Shown here one piece after another: positions 27,185 to 34,980 of a DNA stretch of 64,000 nucleotides. Source of the stretch: Haloprofundus salinisoli (GTDB taxonomy: Archaea > Halobacteriota > Halobacteria > Halobacteriales > Haloferacaceae); NCBI RefSeq assembly GCF_020097815.1, contig NZ_CP083663.1, forward strand, positions 1,922,001 to 1,986,000, read 5' to 3'. The notes beneath the pieces are model-generated. The model did not search any database, was not told where the DNA came from, and was given only the letters and a program-made list of their open reading frames with translations. The position numbers and the translations under genes were made by a program. Positions within the stretch are counted from its first letter, which is position 1, and each line of letters starts with the position of its first letter.

Positions 27185-27700
27185 ATGCTCGTCGACATCG
27201 CCCTCGACACGGCGGCGGCGCAGAGCATCGCGTCGCTGATCCGCCTCGCGCTGGGTGCGCTGGCGGGTCTCGTCGCGGCCGTCGTCATGGGTGTGCCGAT
27301 GGGTCGACAGGAGGGCGGCTTTACGCCCGCCTACGTCACCGCCTCGGTGTTACGCCGAACGACGCCCGACGAGGTGAGTTTCCGTGACGCCACCGTCGTC
27401 CACCACGGCGCGGGGACGCTCGCGGGCGTACTCTACGCGCTCGTGCTGACGCTCGGCGAGGCAGTCGCCCCCAGTGTAGGGACGCTCGGCGGTGTCGACC
27501 TCTTGTTGCATCTGGTCGCCGTGGGTCTCGTCGTCGGGTTCATCTACGGGTTCTTCGCCTACGTCGTCCTCCCGCGCGCCGGGGGTAGCGGCATCTACGA
27601 AGAGCAGTCGACGGCGGTTCGCGGGCAGTGGCTCCGTTCCTCGCTCGTCTTCGGGGCGGCGTTAGCCGTGGTCGCGCCGTTTCTTTTCGCCTTCGCGTGA
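27185..27700 (+). CDS. four-helix membrane protein, unknown function
   Basis: 171 residues with four hydrophobic segments (about 13-40, 72-95, 101-130 and 148-170). A polar loop (GRQEGGFTPAYVTASVLRRTTPDEVSFRD) sits between helices 1 and 2, and ATVVHHGAGTLAGVLYAL marks helix 2 with a His pair that could bind metal or haem; that is speculation. No named family is recognised. A TATA box 27 bases upstream supports the start. The gene is convergent with the DUF7509 gene, from which it is separated by only three bases. Confidence 0.65.
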   Translation: MLVDIALDTAAAQSIASLIRLALGALAGLVAAVVMGVPMGRQEGGFTPAYVTASVLRRTTPDEVSFRDATVVHHGAGTLAGVLYALVLTLGEAVAPSVGTLGGVDLLLHLVAVGLVVGFIYGFFAYVVLPRAGGSGIYEEQSTAVRGQWLRSSLVFGAALAVVAPFLFAFA

Positions 27701-27703
27701 CGC

Positions 27704-28225
27704 TCACTCCTCGGGCGGGAACGGCAGAGTTCCGTCGCCCTCGCGGCGCATCACGTCGCGGACGAACAGCCGAACCCCGTCGACGAGGTTCGCCTCGTCG
27801 TCGTACGCCCGGACCGTCGCATCCCACCGGTCGGCGACGGCGCGAATCATCGCACTCCGCACGCCCGCTTCGTGGACGAACAGCACCCGCTCGCGCTCGT
27901 GGTCGGACATATCCTCCAGCACCGCCCCGACTTCGATGCCGACGCCGAGATTCCGGCCGTCGCCGGGGACGACGAAGACGACGGCGTTGCTGGCGCGGGC
28001 GAAGCGAAGCGACTGCGTCCCGGCGTCCATCTCCTCTAAGTCGATGTCGACGTCGGTGGCGAGAAAAGCGTTGAATCCCACGCCCCGAAGGTCGTCGCGG
28101 AGGCGTTCGAGGAAGGCGAACATCTCGGTGTTCTCCCCGCGGTGGGTCTTGTACGGCCCCATGAGATAGACGAGAAAGCGCCGATACTTCGTCGGTGGGA
28201 GGGTGTCGAGGAGGTGGTCACGCAT
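27704..28225 (-). CDS. DUF7509-like protein, probable nucleotide-2-deoxyribosyltransferase-type fold
   Basis: 173 residues starting MRDHLLDTLP. A YLMGPYKT motif with a GxY signature opens the strand. A helix-rich alpha/beta layout with FLATDVDIDLEEM, VVFVVPGDGRNLGVGIEVGAVL and a Glu in GIEVGAVLED follows. The spacing resembles small proteins with a TIR/deoxyribosyltransferase-like fold, which often contain a catalytic Glu at this spot, and haloarchaeal annotation names such proteins DUF7509. The function is unknown. The start at 28225 is supported by a TATA box about 30 bases upstream. Confidence 0.65.
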   Translation of the reverse strand: MRDHLLDTLPPTKYRRFLVYLMGPYKTHRGENTEMFAFLERLRDDLRGVGFNAFLATDVDIDLEEMDAGTQSLRFARASNAVVFVVPGDGRNLGVGIEVGAVLEDMSDHERERVLFVHEAGVRSAMIRAVADRWDATVRAYDDEANLVDGVRLFVRDVMRREGDGTLPFPPEE

Positions 28226-28252
28226 CTTTGGCAGTGGTTCTCGGAGCGAGGG

Positions 28253-28260
28253 TATAAAAA
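28253..28260 (-). promoter_or_regulatory. TATA-like box for the DUF7509 gene
   Basis: On the minus strand TTTTTATA reads towards the start at 28225, about 30 bases away. It decides this start over an ATG far upstream that would overlap the divergent ArsR-type gene. Confidence 0.5.
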
Positions 28261-28339
28261 TGACGGATGTTTCAATGAACGCTGACTCAAGAAGTGTTAT
28301 GTACCGTGAAGCGCTACTTAGGAACAGTAAGTGGTCGCC

Positions 28340-28711
28340 ATGTCCAAAGCCGAACATCCCGACATCCCCGAACTCCCCGAGGACGGCGTCCTCGCGCTGA
28401 GCGAGTACCTCGCCATGCAGCGCGCAATCGGCGAAGAGACGCGCTACCGCGTGCTCGCCGAACTGCTCCGTGAAGGCGAACTGAGCGCGAGCGAGTTAGC
28501 AGAGCGCCTCGACAGCCCCTCGAACCGCCTGCACTACCACCTCGACAGACTCGTCGACGTCGGGTTGGTGGCGAATCGAAAGCGCCGCGAGCGCGGAAAA
28601 GACGGCCTCTACTCGTACTACGCGGCGACGGCGCTCGGCGAGGCCATCATGACCCACGGCGTGAGCGAACTCATCGCCGAAGAGCGCGACCTGCTGCAGC
28701 GGTACGGGTAG
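28340..28711 (+). CDS. ArsR-like winged-helix transcription regulator
   Basis: 123 residues starting MSKAEHPDIPELPED. The winged helix covers about residues 25-95, with IGEETRYRVLAELLREGELSASELAERLDSPSNRLHYHLDRL giving the ArsR/HTH_20-type core and VANRKRRERGKDGLYSYY the wing. The C-terminal helix may mediate dimers. ATG 28340 is preferred over a GTG three codons earlier. It is divergent from the DUF7509 gene, with 114 bases between starts, so mutual control is possible. Confidence 0.85.
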   Translation: MSKAEHPDIPELPEDGVLALSEYLAMQRAIGEETRYRVLAELLREGELSASELAERLDSPSNRLHYHLDRLVDVGLVANRKRRERGKDGLYSYYAATALGEAIMTHGVSELIAEERDLLQRYG

Positions 28712-28775
28712 AGCGAGCGCCCGAGGCGACACGGGAGACCAATCAGTTTTTCCCGACTACCCGTGACCCTCGGAT

Positions 28776-29504
28776 ATGGCAAAACAGCCGCACCTGCTCG
28801 TCGAGGAGGGAGACGTACACGACATCGCGCTCATCCCCGGCGACCCGGGCCGAGTCGACCGAATCGCAAAGCAGTGCGAGAACGTCGAGGAAGTCTCGCA
28901 GAACCGCGAGTACAAAATCGTCAACGCCGAGTACGACGGCGTTTCGCTCACCATCTGCTCGACCGGTATCGGCTGTCCGTCCGCCGCCATCGCCGTCGAG
29001 GAACTCTCGCGCGTCGGCGTCGACACGGTGATTCGCGTCGGCACCATCGGCGCGCTGCAGGAGCACGTCGAAATCGGCGACATGATCGTTGCGACCGGTG
29101 CGGCCAAAGAAGAGGGTACCTCGAAGCGCTACGAGTCCGAAGTGTACCCGGCGGTACCGGACTACGGGATTCTGACGGCGCTCGTCGATTCCGCGGAAGC
29201 CAACGACGAAGACGTTCATGTCGGCCCCATCGTCTCCGACGACGCGTTCTACAACGAGTCCGACGAGTACGTCGAAGAGTGGAACGCGGCGAACCTACTC
29301 GCCATCGAGATGGAGGCGGCGACCGTCTTCGCGCTCGCGCGCCGCAAGGGGATGCGCGCGGGAGCCATCTGCACCGTCGACGGCAACCTCGTGAAGGGGA
29401 CCCAGAAGGGCGCGGACTCCGACGAGGAACTGCCAGAGAAGGCGAAGAACAACGTCGAACGAGCCATCGCCATCACGCTGGATGCGGTCACGACAGTCGC
29501 CTGA
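28776..29504 (+). CDS. nucleoside phosphorylase (uridine/purine phosphorylase family)
   Basis: 242 residues of the NP-I family, trimeric or hexameric phosphorylases that split nucleosides with phosphate to give a base and ribose 1-phosphate. Family marks are IPGDPGRVDRIA near the N terminus (phosphate loop), STGIGCPSAAIAVEEL, VRVGTIGALQEHVEIGD and the Glu-containing IEMEAATVFALA block that binds ribose (about residue 175). The gene lies close to a PfkB kinase and deoC and fits a nucleoside salvage or breakdown theme. Uridine is the best guess for the substrate, but purines are not excluded. Confidence 0.9.
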   Translation: MAKQPHLLVEEGDVHDIALIPGDPGRVDRIAKQCENVEEVSQNREYKIVNAEYDGVSLTICSTGIGCPSAAIAVEELSRVGVDTVIRVGTIGALQEHVEIGDMIVATGAAKEEGTSKRYESEVYPAVPDYGILTALVDSAEANDEDVHVGPIVSDDAFYNESDEYVEEWNAANLLAIEMEAATVFALARRKGMRAGAICTVDGNLVKGTQKGADSDEELPEKAKNNVERAIAITLDAVTTVA

Positions 29505-29587
29505 GAGCGCCGACTGCTCGACCGGGTGGTGACGCGCGTCGGTAACCTCTTTCGCCGCATCCGTCGGATCGAGCGCCGCGAACTCGC

Positions 29588-29770
29588 GTCGCCCGCCCGG
29601 AGGTCGAATCGCTTATCAGCGCCAACGCCCGGGCGTACGACCCCGTTATCATCGGCTCCAGCGGCGACCGAAGCGCCGCCTCGCGCTTTCTCTCCCCGCC
29701 GACGTTCGAGCGACTCGAATCGCCGGACTGTGACCTCGCAGTCGTCGACCGCGGACCTCACCTGACCGGG
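29588..29770 (+). pseudogene. truncated universal stress protein domain (C-terminal fragment)
   Basis: A plus-strand frame starting in mid-domain reads VESLISANARAYDPVIIGSS, then RSAASRFLSPPTFERLESP, then CDLAVVDRGPHLTG, the typical C-terminal half of a universal stress protein domain (I.xN..xYDxVIIGSS, RFLSPPTFERL, CDxAVVDRG). No start codon is present in this frame, which has a stop at 29543 upstream, so the N-terminal half is missing. A different-frame ORF over the same bases has no USP character. It lies between a nucleoside phosphorylase and a potassium channel gene, neither of which is fused to it. Confidence 0.7.
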
Positions 29771-29795
29771 CTCAGGAGAGGGCTGCCCCGCCGTC

Positions 29796-30971
29796 TCAGC
29801 GCTCCAACGAGCGGTCGCGGAGCAGTCGTTCCGCGACGTCTTCGATGCCTTGTCCACCGAGGGCCGACGCCGCCAGCAGGTGACCGCCGAGCGCCGCGGG
29901 GCTGATGACTGTGTTCGCACCCGCTCGTTTCAGTTTCTGGACGTTGCCCCGGAGCGTCGCGGCGGCGATGATGGGGACCTCGGGGTTCAACTGCCGCGCA
30001 GTGAGAATCGAGAGCGCGTCCTGCGCGTCGTCGTTGGTGGCGACGACGACGGCGCGGGCATCCTCGACGCGGGCACGCCTCTGCGGGTCGTCGTCGCTCG
30101 GGTCGGCAGTGAGCACGTGAATGCCGCGGTCGGTCAGTTCCTGGGCGCGATCGCTGTCGCGGGTGACGACGAGGTACTCTGCCTCGTCGCGCAGTTCTTC
30201 GAGAATCGGTTCGGTCAGGTCCCCGTAGCCGAGGACGAGGATGTGGTCTTCCAAGAGCGAGAGCTGTGTGTCTGTCATGCGTCCGAGTGTTTTGGCGAGT
30301 CGAGCCTCGATGGCCGGCGTCAGGAGCGTCCCGAGGGCGACGGCGAAACTCGCCGTCCCGGTGAGAAGCACCGACATAGCGAACAGTTTCCCCGCTTGGC
30401 TGGCCGGCGTCACGTCGCCGTAACCGACGGTGCTGGCGGTGACGAGCGTGAAGTAGAACGCGTCGACGACGGTGTCGACGGTTCCGAACTCGTCGCGCAG
30501 CACGTACGTACCGACCGTGCCGTACACTTGCGCGAGGCCGATGGCTGCCAGCGCCGCCTGCTGAGTCGCGGTGAGTTCGGCGTGCTCTCTGAAGTGCCGG
30601 TGGTTCAACGAGACGACGAACAACGCCAGAATAGAGAGCACTACCAGCGGATACGCGAGCGGACTCGACTGAAGCAGTCCCTGTGCGGCCGACAACGGCA
30701 GTAGTAGCATCGCCGCGTACCAGCCGAGCCGAAAGCCGCGGCGGAGCGCGTAGACGCTCGCCAACAGCAGAAAGCCGGTAAACGCCCCGGTGAACCCGGC
30801 GGTTTGCTGGACGAACGGCGGAACGTACGCGGCGAGCGGACCGGTGACGCTCGGGACGTCGAGGCCGGGAATGCCGAATCCGGCGACGCCGGTGATAATC
30901 GACAGCATCGCCGCCGCGGACGCCAGTCCGACGGCGAGCCGCGGCCCGACCAGTTTCCGGTTCACCTCCAT
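29796..30971 (-). CDS. potassium channel with cytoplasmic RCK (TrkA_N) domain
   Basis: 391 residues. The first 125 contain about four hydrophobic segments, then a pore region with selectivity filter TVGYGDV (residues 181-187) between two further helices. The cytoplasmic part begins HILVLGYGDLTEPILEEL, an RCK/TrkA_N Rossmann domain with the GYGDLT loop of the nucleotide-binding GxGxxG type, and extends to the end (SALGGQGIEDVAERLL). It is expected to form a tetrameric K+ channel gated by ligand or nucleotide. The two divergent genes beyond it encode membrane proteins with TrkA_C-like ends and probably act with it. Confidence 0.9.
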   Translation of the reverse strand: MEVNRKLVGPRLAVGLASAAAMLSIITGVAGFGIPGLDVPSVTGPLAAYVPPFVQQTAGFTGAFTGFLLLASVYALRRGFRLGWYAAMLLLPLSAAQGLLQSSPLAYPLVVLSILALFVVSLNHRHFREHAELTATQQAALAAIGLAQVYGTVGTYVLRDEFGTVDTVVDAFYFTLVTASTVGYGDVTPASQAGKLFAMSVLLTGTASFAVALGTLLTPAIEARLAKTLGRMTDTQLSLLEDHILVLGYGDLTEPILEELRDEAEYLVVTRDSDRAQELTDRGIHVLTADPSDDDPQRRARVEDARAVVVATNDDAQDALSILTARQLNPEVPIIAAATLRGNVQKLKRAGANTVISPAALGGHLLAASALGGQGIEDVAERLLRDRSLER

Positions 30972-30996
30972 ACCTCCGGGTTCGGCGACAGCGACA

Positions 30997-31003
30997 CATA
31001 AAT
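30997..31003 (-). promoter_or_regulatory. TATA-like box for the K+ channel gene
   Basis: On the minus strand ATTTATG is centred about 29 bases before the ATG at 30971. It lies 105 bases from the divergent promoter at 31108. Confidence 0.5.
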
Positions 31004-31107
31004 TCGTCCGAAGTCCGCCCGCGGCCCTCGTCGGACCTCCGGGTGACCGTCCGAATCGGCGGGTCGTCCGGGTCGCCCGAGACGACGTCCTCCGGGTTCG
31101 GTAGACG

Positions 31108-31113
31108 TTTATT
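31108..31113 (+). promoter_or_regulatory. TATA-like box for the twin TrkA_C operon
   Basis: TTTATT is centred about 25 bases before the ATG at 31135, compatible with a leaderless two-gene transcript. Confidence 0.5.
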
Positions 31114-31134
31114 CGGTCCGCCTGTGGCGACGCT

Positions 31135-32376
31135 ATGGTGCAGTCGATACCGGTCGAGATTCTGCGAGGCCTCTACCTCGGCGTCCTCACGGGTATCATC
31201 CCCGCGCTCGTCTCCGCTGGGCTCGGCTTCGTCTTCAAGTACTTCACCGGCGTCTCCATCCCCGGGTTCGGTGTCGTCGTGTTCGCGCTGGCCATCGCGG
31301 GAGCCAACGGCGGCCTGTTGGCGCTCGGCGACGCCAGTCTCACCGACGGACAACACGGCGTCGCGCTCACCGTCGCCATCCTCGTCGTGCTGATGCTGTC
31401 GCTGTACGCGCACGCACAGGGCGACAAACTCGGCGGCACGCTCCCGAAGCGAATCACCTTCAAGTCGCTCCGCGAGCGGACGCTCTCGGGTGAGGTGGTC
31501 GAACTCGTCGGCGGCCGGCGTCGGGTGACGGTGACCGTCGCCGGCGAGGTCGACGACATCGAAGGGTATCCACCGCTTCCTCCGGCGCTCCGCACGGAGC
31601 TGCGAGAGGGCGAGTGGGAGTTCCCGGCAGACGTCCCGCTTTCGGAACTGGAAACTCGACTCGCCGAACGACTTCGGACCGACTACGGCCTCGCGGAGGC
31701 CACAGTGTCGCTCGACGAACGGGCCCGCGCGACGCTCGCGGCTGCCCCGCCGGTCGGCAGCCTCTCGAAGCGCCTCTCGCCGGGCCAGCGCGCCGTCTCC
31801 GTCGAGACGCTCGTCCCGACGGGCGTCGCCCGCGGGGAGTCGGTGACGCTCCGGACGGCCGACCGGAGCGTCGACGGAACGGTCGTCGCGGTGAGAGCCG
31901 CTGAACCGACGGCGTCGAGTTCGCCGACGCCCGACACCGACGACGACGCCGAATCCGACGAGAGCGAGGACGAGGAGAAACCGACGGTCGCCCCCGCGGC
32001 CCCCGTCGCCGCCGGCGGCGAGGGTCGCCTGACGGTCGCCGTCGACCGGCCCGGCGCGGAGGCGTTGCTGTCGGCTGACGCGCCGCAGGTGGTCGTTCGC
32101 TCGCGCGGGACCCGCCGCGAGTTCGAGTTGACGAGGCTGCTGCGCCAGGCGGGTCGGCGCGTCCAGCGACTGTCGATTCGCGCCGACAGCGCGCTCGACG
32201 GAACGACGCTCGGCGACGCGAGCGTCCGCGACGCCTACGACGTGGCCGTCCTCGCGGTTCGCCGCGACCGCTGGCGGTTCGCCCCGCGCGGCGACACTCG
32301 ACTGGCGGCGGGCGACGAGCTGTTCGTCGTCGGCTCGCCCGCCGCGCTGGCGTCGCTCGAGGAGGTGGTCGCGTGA
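31135..32376 (+). CDS. membrane protein with C-terminal TrkA_C-like domain, first of a pair
   Basis: 413 residues. Three hydrophobic segments lie within the first 95 residues (VEILRGLYLGVLTGIIPALVS, FGVVVFALAIAGANG, GVALTVAILVVLMLSLY). A cytoplasmic region (100-250) follows with a beta-rich GEVVELVGGRRRVTVTVAGE module, then a highly acidic Asp-Glu-Ser linker (about 255-290). The end (about 325-413) is a TrkA_C/RCK_C-like domain: LRQAGRRVQRLSIRADSALDGTTL, then LAAGDELFVVGSP. It has no pore signature, so it is not itself a channel by sequence. A regulatory partner of the divergent K+ channel is plausible. Confidence 0.8.
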   Translation: MVQSIPVEILRGLYLGVLTGIIPALVSAGLGFVFKYFTGVSIPGFGVVVFALAIAGANGGLLALGDASLTDGQHGVALTVAILVVLMLSLYAHAQGDKLGGTLPKRITFKSLRERTLSGEVVELVGGRRRVTVTVAGEVDDIEGYPPLPPALRTELREGEWEFPADVPLSELETRLAERLRTDYGLAEATVSLDERARATLAAAPPVGSLSKRLSPGQRAVSVETLVPTGVARGESVTLRTADRSVDGTVVAVRAAEPTASSSPTPDTDDDAESDESEDEEKPTVAPAAPVAAGGEGRLTVAVDRPGAEALLSADAPQVVVRSRGTRREFELTRLLRQAGRRVQRLSIRADSALDGTTLGDASVRDAYDVAVLAVRRDRWRFAPRGDTRLAAGDELFVVGSPAALASLEEVVA

Positions 32377-33596
32377 GAGGAGATCTCTCGGCGGTCGACG
32401 CGTTCGTCTGGCTGCAGACGGGGACGCCGAACGAACCGCTCGGTACCGAAACCGGCTTGCTCGGCGACGCGTTCTACATTCTCGGCCTCGCGTTCGCCGC
32501 CGCCGCCGTCGCCGCCGTCGGGGTGTTCGGCTACCGCTGGTACTTCCGAGAGCGCCCGCCTCGGGGCCTCACCGTCCTGCTCGGCCTCTCGGCGGTCGTC
32601 CTCTACCTCAACACGGCCAAACTGAGCGACTTCGCCGCCGGCGGCAACGGCAGTGACGACCTGTTTCTGGTCGGTAACGTGCTGTTCAACCTCGGCGCGC
32701 TCGCGGCCGCTACGGTGGCGGCACCCGTCGGCGCGCAACTCGGCGATGCGCTCGCGGCGAACACGGCCGCGTTTTCGGGCGTCCGCGAACTCGAAGGCGA
32801 GGTCGGCCGGGTCGTCCGCTCCGTCGGCCGCGTCATCTCCGTGACGCTGCCCGAAGACATCGAGGATATGGACGAGTACGACCCGGTCGCCGACGCGACG
32901 AAGGAGTCGCTCGCCGGCAAGACGCTGTTGTTCCCCCGGCGACTCACCGTCGCGGAACTCCGCGAGCGGCTCGTCGCCCGCCTCCGCGAGGATTACGGCG
33001 TCGGCCACGTCGACGTCGACCTCACGCAGGACGGCGAGGTCGAGTATCTCGCCGTCGGCAGTCGCCTCGCCGGCATCGGACCGACGCTCGCGCCCGGCGG
33101 CGTCGCCGTCGCGGTCCGCGGCGACCCCTCGTTCGAGGCAAGTCCCGGCGACACGGTGCAGGTGTGGCACGCCGCCGCCGACGGCCCGACGCGGGTGCTC
33201 ACCGGCGAACTCCGCGCGACGACCGACGAGGTGGCGACGCTCGCCGTCGACGAGGCGGACGTCGGCCGCCTCGACGTGGCACAGTCGTACCGCCTCGTCA
33301 CCCTCCCGGTCGACCCCGGCGTCGAACGGCAGTTCGCGGCGCTGCTTCGGACCGCCGAGGAGACGATGGGCGTCGTCTCCGTTGCCGAGACCGACTCCGG
33401 CACGCACGCGACGGTCGGCGACCTCGCCACGACGGTCGTCGCCGTCCGACCGCAGAGCGGCCCGGTAGAGGCGATACCGTCGCGTTCGCGGCGGTTGTCC
33501 GCGGGCGACACGCTGTACGTCATCGCGCGCCCGGACGAGCTCCGCCGCCTCGAACGGACCGTCGGAACGGCCGCGGGCACCGCGAGCGACGACTGA
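32373..33596 (+). CDS. membrane protein with C-terminal TrkA_C-like domain, second of a pair
   Basis: 407 residues with a GTG start that overlaps the TGA of the previous gene by four bases. It has an N-terminal hydrophobic segment, then one or two further membrane spans (about 25-50, 70-115), an acidic hinge (EDIEDMDEYDPVADATKES), a beta-rich cytoplasmic half and a final TrkA_C-like domain ending in LSAGDTLYVIARPDELRRLE. Its layout matches its neighbour, although similarity between the two is low, so they are likely ancient paralogues forming a complex. No known family name applies with certainty. Confidence 0.8.
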   Translation: MRGDLSAVDAFVWLQTGTPNEPLGTETGLLGDAFYILGLAFAAAAVAAVGVFGYRWYFRERPPRGLTVLLGLSAVVLYLNTAKLSDFAAGGNGSDDLFLVGNVLFNLGALAAATVAAPVGAQLGDALAANTAAFSGVRELEGEVGRVVRSVGRVISVTLPEDIEDMDEYDPVADATKESLAGKTLLFPRRLTVAELRERLVARLREDYGVGHVDVDLTQDGEVEYLAVGSRLAGIGPTLAPGGVAVAVRGDPSFEASPGDTVQVWHAAADGPTRVLTGELRATTDEVATLAVDEADVGRLDVAQSYRLVTLPVDPGVERQFAALLRTAEETMGVVSVAETDSGTHATVGDLATTVVAVRPQSGPVEAIPSRSRRLSAGDTLYVIARPDELRRLERTVGTAAGTASDD

Positions 33597-33654
33597 CCGT
33601 CGCCGGCCTCGGAAGCCCGCAACCCTCATGTCGACTGCGCGGCGAGTAGCGAGC

Positions 33655-33927
33655 ATGCAGTGGAAGCTTTTCGCAGACCTCGCGGAGACGGCTGGAACGC
33701 GGACCGTTTCGCTCGACGCCGACTGCGACACCGTCGGCGACGCGCTCGACGTGCTCCTCTCGTCGCGCCCGGCGCTCGAATCGCGCGTCCTCGACGACGA
33801 CGGCGAGGTACAAGACCACATCAACGTGCTCCGAAACGGCGAGAGCGTCTTCACCGGCGAGGGGCTCGACACGCCCGTCGCCAACGGCGACGAACTCGCG
33901 CTGTTCCCGCCGGTCAGCGGCGGCTGA
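33655..33927 (+). CDS. samp1: ubiquitin-like small modifier protein (SAMP1/MoaD type)
   Basis: 90 residues of the beta-grasp fold. It starts MQWKLFADLAETAG and ends in LFPPVSGG; the C-terminal Gly-Gly is the site that is adenylated and then conjugated to protein lysines or used as a sulfur carrier for molybdopterin. The NGESVFTGEGLDTPVANGDELALFPPVSGG stretch is typical for MoaD/SAMP1. The start at 33655 is used since upstream codons show no homology. It is separated by 58 bases from the potassium pair and is likely an independent gene. Confidence 0.9.
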   Translation: MQWKLFADLAETAGTRTVSLDADCDTVGDALDVLLSSRPALESRVLDDDGEVQDHINVLRNGESVFTGEGLDTPVANGDELALFPPVSGG

Positions 33928-33943
33928 GCGAGAGCGGCGGCGG

Positions 33944-34102
33944 CTAAAGTTTGTCAGCGAACGCGCGGTCCACCGCTCGGCGTGCCCGAACGATGACCGC
34001 GAGGGGGTCGAGGCGGGTGCGCGGCGCGCTCTCAGGCGGGTGCGAACGCTGCGCCGCCTGCTCGCCTTTCGAAACCTCGTCTACGCTCGGTTCAGAGAAC
34101 AC
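33944..34102 (-). CDS. possible 52-residue small protein downstream of the Rieske gene
   Basis: A minus-strand frame from a GTG at 34102 to a stop at 33944 encodes 52 residues with the acidic and hydrophobic balance of a real haloarchaeal peptide (SEPSVDEVSKGEQAAQ, then LDPLAVIVRARRAV and a short AFADKL end). It lies 41 bases behind the Rieske gene and may be read through. No motif is recognised. The frame is open far upstream inside the Rieske gene as an antisense artefact, so the start is uncertain. Confidence 0.3.
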   Translation of the reverse strand: MFSEPSVDEVSKGEQAAQRSHPPESAPRTRLDPLAVIVRARRAVDRAFADKL

Positions 34103-34143
34103 GGAGAGAAGAGGGGGCCGACGAGCCTCGGTGAGCGTCGGCG

Positions 34144-34980
34144 TTACTCGGGCCGCGGTCGGGCGACGAACAGCGTCTGAACGATGCTGAACGGGTCGTA
34201 CACCGACTGGTGGCACTGACAGTACACGGCGTCGGCACCGCCGAACGTCGCGGACGACCCCGTCGTCTTGTACCCGGGGACGCAGCAGAAGTGGGTACAC
34301 TTGTTGAGCCACGCGATGACGCCCTGGGAGGTACTCGCCTGCAGCCACTGGTTGTTCTGTGCGGCCTCTTCGATGCGCTTGCTTCGGATCATCTGAACCG
34401 GGATGATGTCTTCGGTGTCCTCGGAGCGCCACGTCCCGGAGGCTGGCTTCCCGATACCGGCCTGTCCGATGCCGTTCCCCCACGTCTCGTAATCCTCGAA
34501 GTCGCTGATGTTGAACCGGTCGCCCTCCGATTTCTCCTCCTGCTGCCAGGAGTACGGCGGCGCGGAGCCCGAGAGGAAGTAGTTGTCGCTCTCGTAAGTG
34601 GGGCTGAGACCTTCGTACGACTCGACGCCGCAGTACTGGAACCACTCGGAGGAGTAGGTGGTGCCGCCGAGTTGCATCCGCGCGAGCTGGACCTCGACCC
34701 CGTTCTGTTCGACGGTCTGGACCTCGGGCCAGACGCCTTTGATGTAGCCCTCGTCGTCGATCTCGATGGGAATCTGTGGCATCCCGCGCGGTGCCGGTCC
34801 CGCGATGTTCTCGATGGAGTACGCCTGCGTCGAACCGCCACCCGCACCCGAGGCGTTCGTCGCCGCGTTGATGGTGGTCGTCCCGAGGGCCCCCACGCCC
34901 GCGAGAGTAGCGCCCCCGACGACGCCTTTCACGAACCGACGCCGCCCGGATTCGGCGGGGTACTTGTCGCTATCGCTCAT
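34144..34980 (-). CDS. Tat-exported Rieske [2Fe-2S] protein
   Basis: 278 residues. The N terminus has a twin-arginine motif (SGRRRFVKG, residues 11-19) and a hydrophobic helix that probably stays as an anchor. The [2Fe-2S] ligands are Cys228 and His230 in CTHFCC and Cys254 and His257 in YCQCHQS; Cys233 and Cys256 would form the disulfide of respiratory Rieske proteins. There is no cytochrome b or c gene beside it, so it is either an orphan subunit or has its partners elsewhere. A TATA box (35001-35009) sits 25 bases upstream. Confidence 0.88.
   Translation of the reverse strand: MSDSDKYPAESGRRRFVKGVVGGATLAGVGALGTTTINAATNASGAGGGSTQAYSIENIAGPAPRGMPQIPIEIDDEGYIKGVWPEVQTVEQNGVEVQLARMQLGGTTYSSEWFQYCGVESYEGLSPTYESDNYFLSGSAPPYSWQQEEKSEGDRFNISDFEDYETWGNGIGQAGIGKPASGTWRSEDTEDIIPVQMIRSKRIEEAAQNNQWLQASTSQGVIAWLNKCTHFCCVPGYKTTGSSATFGGADAVYCQCHQSVYDPFSIVQTLFVARPRPE

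Noticed and set aside
29526-29765. 79-codon plus-strand frame over the USP fragment
   Set aside because: It is in a different frame from the USP motifs and has a Ser/Arg-rich composition; the frame starting at 29588 explains the sequence better.
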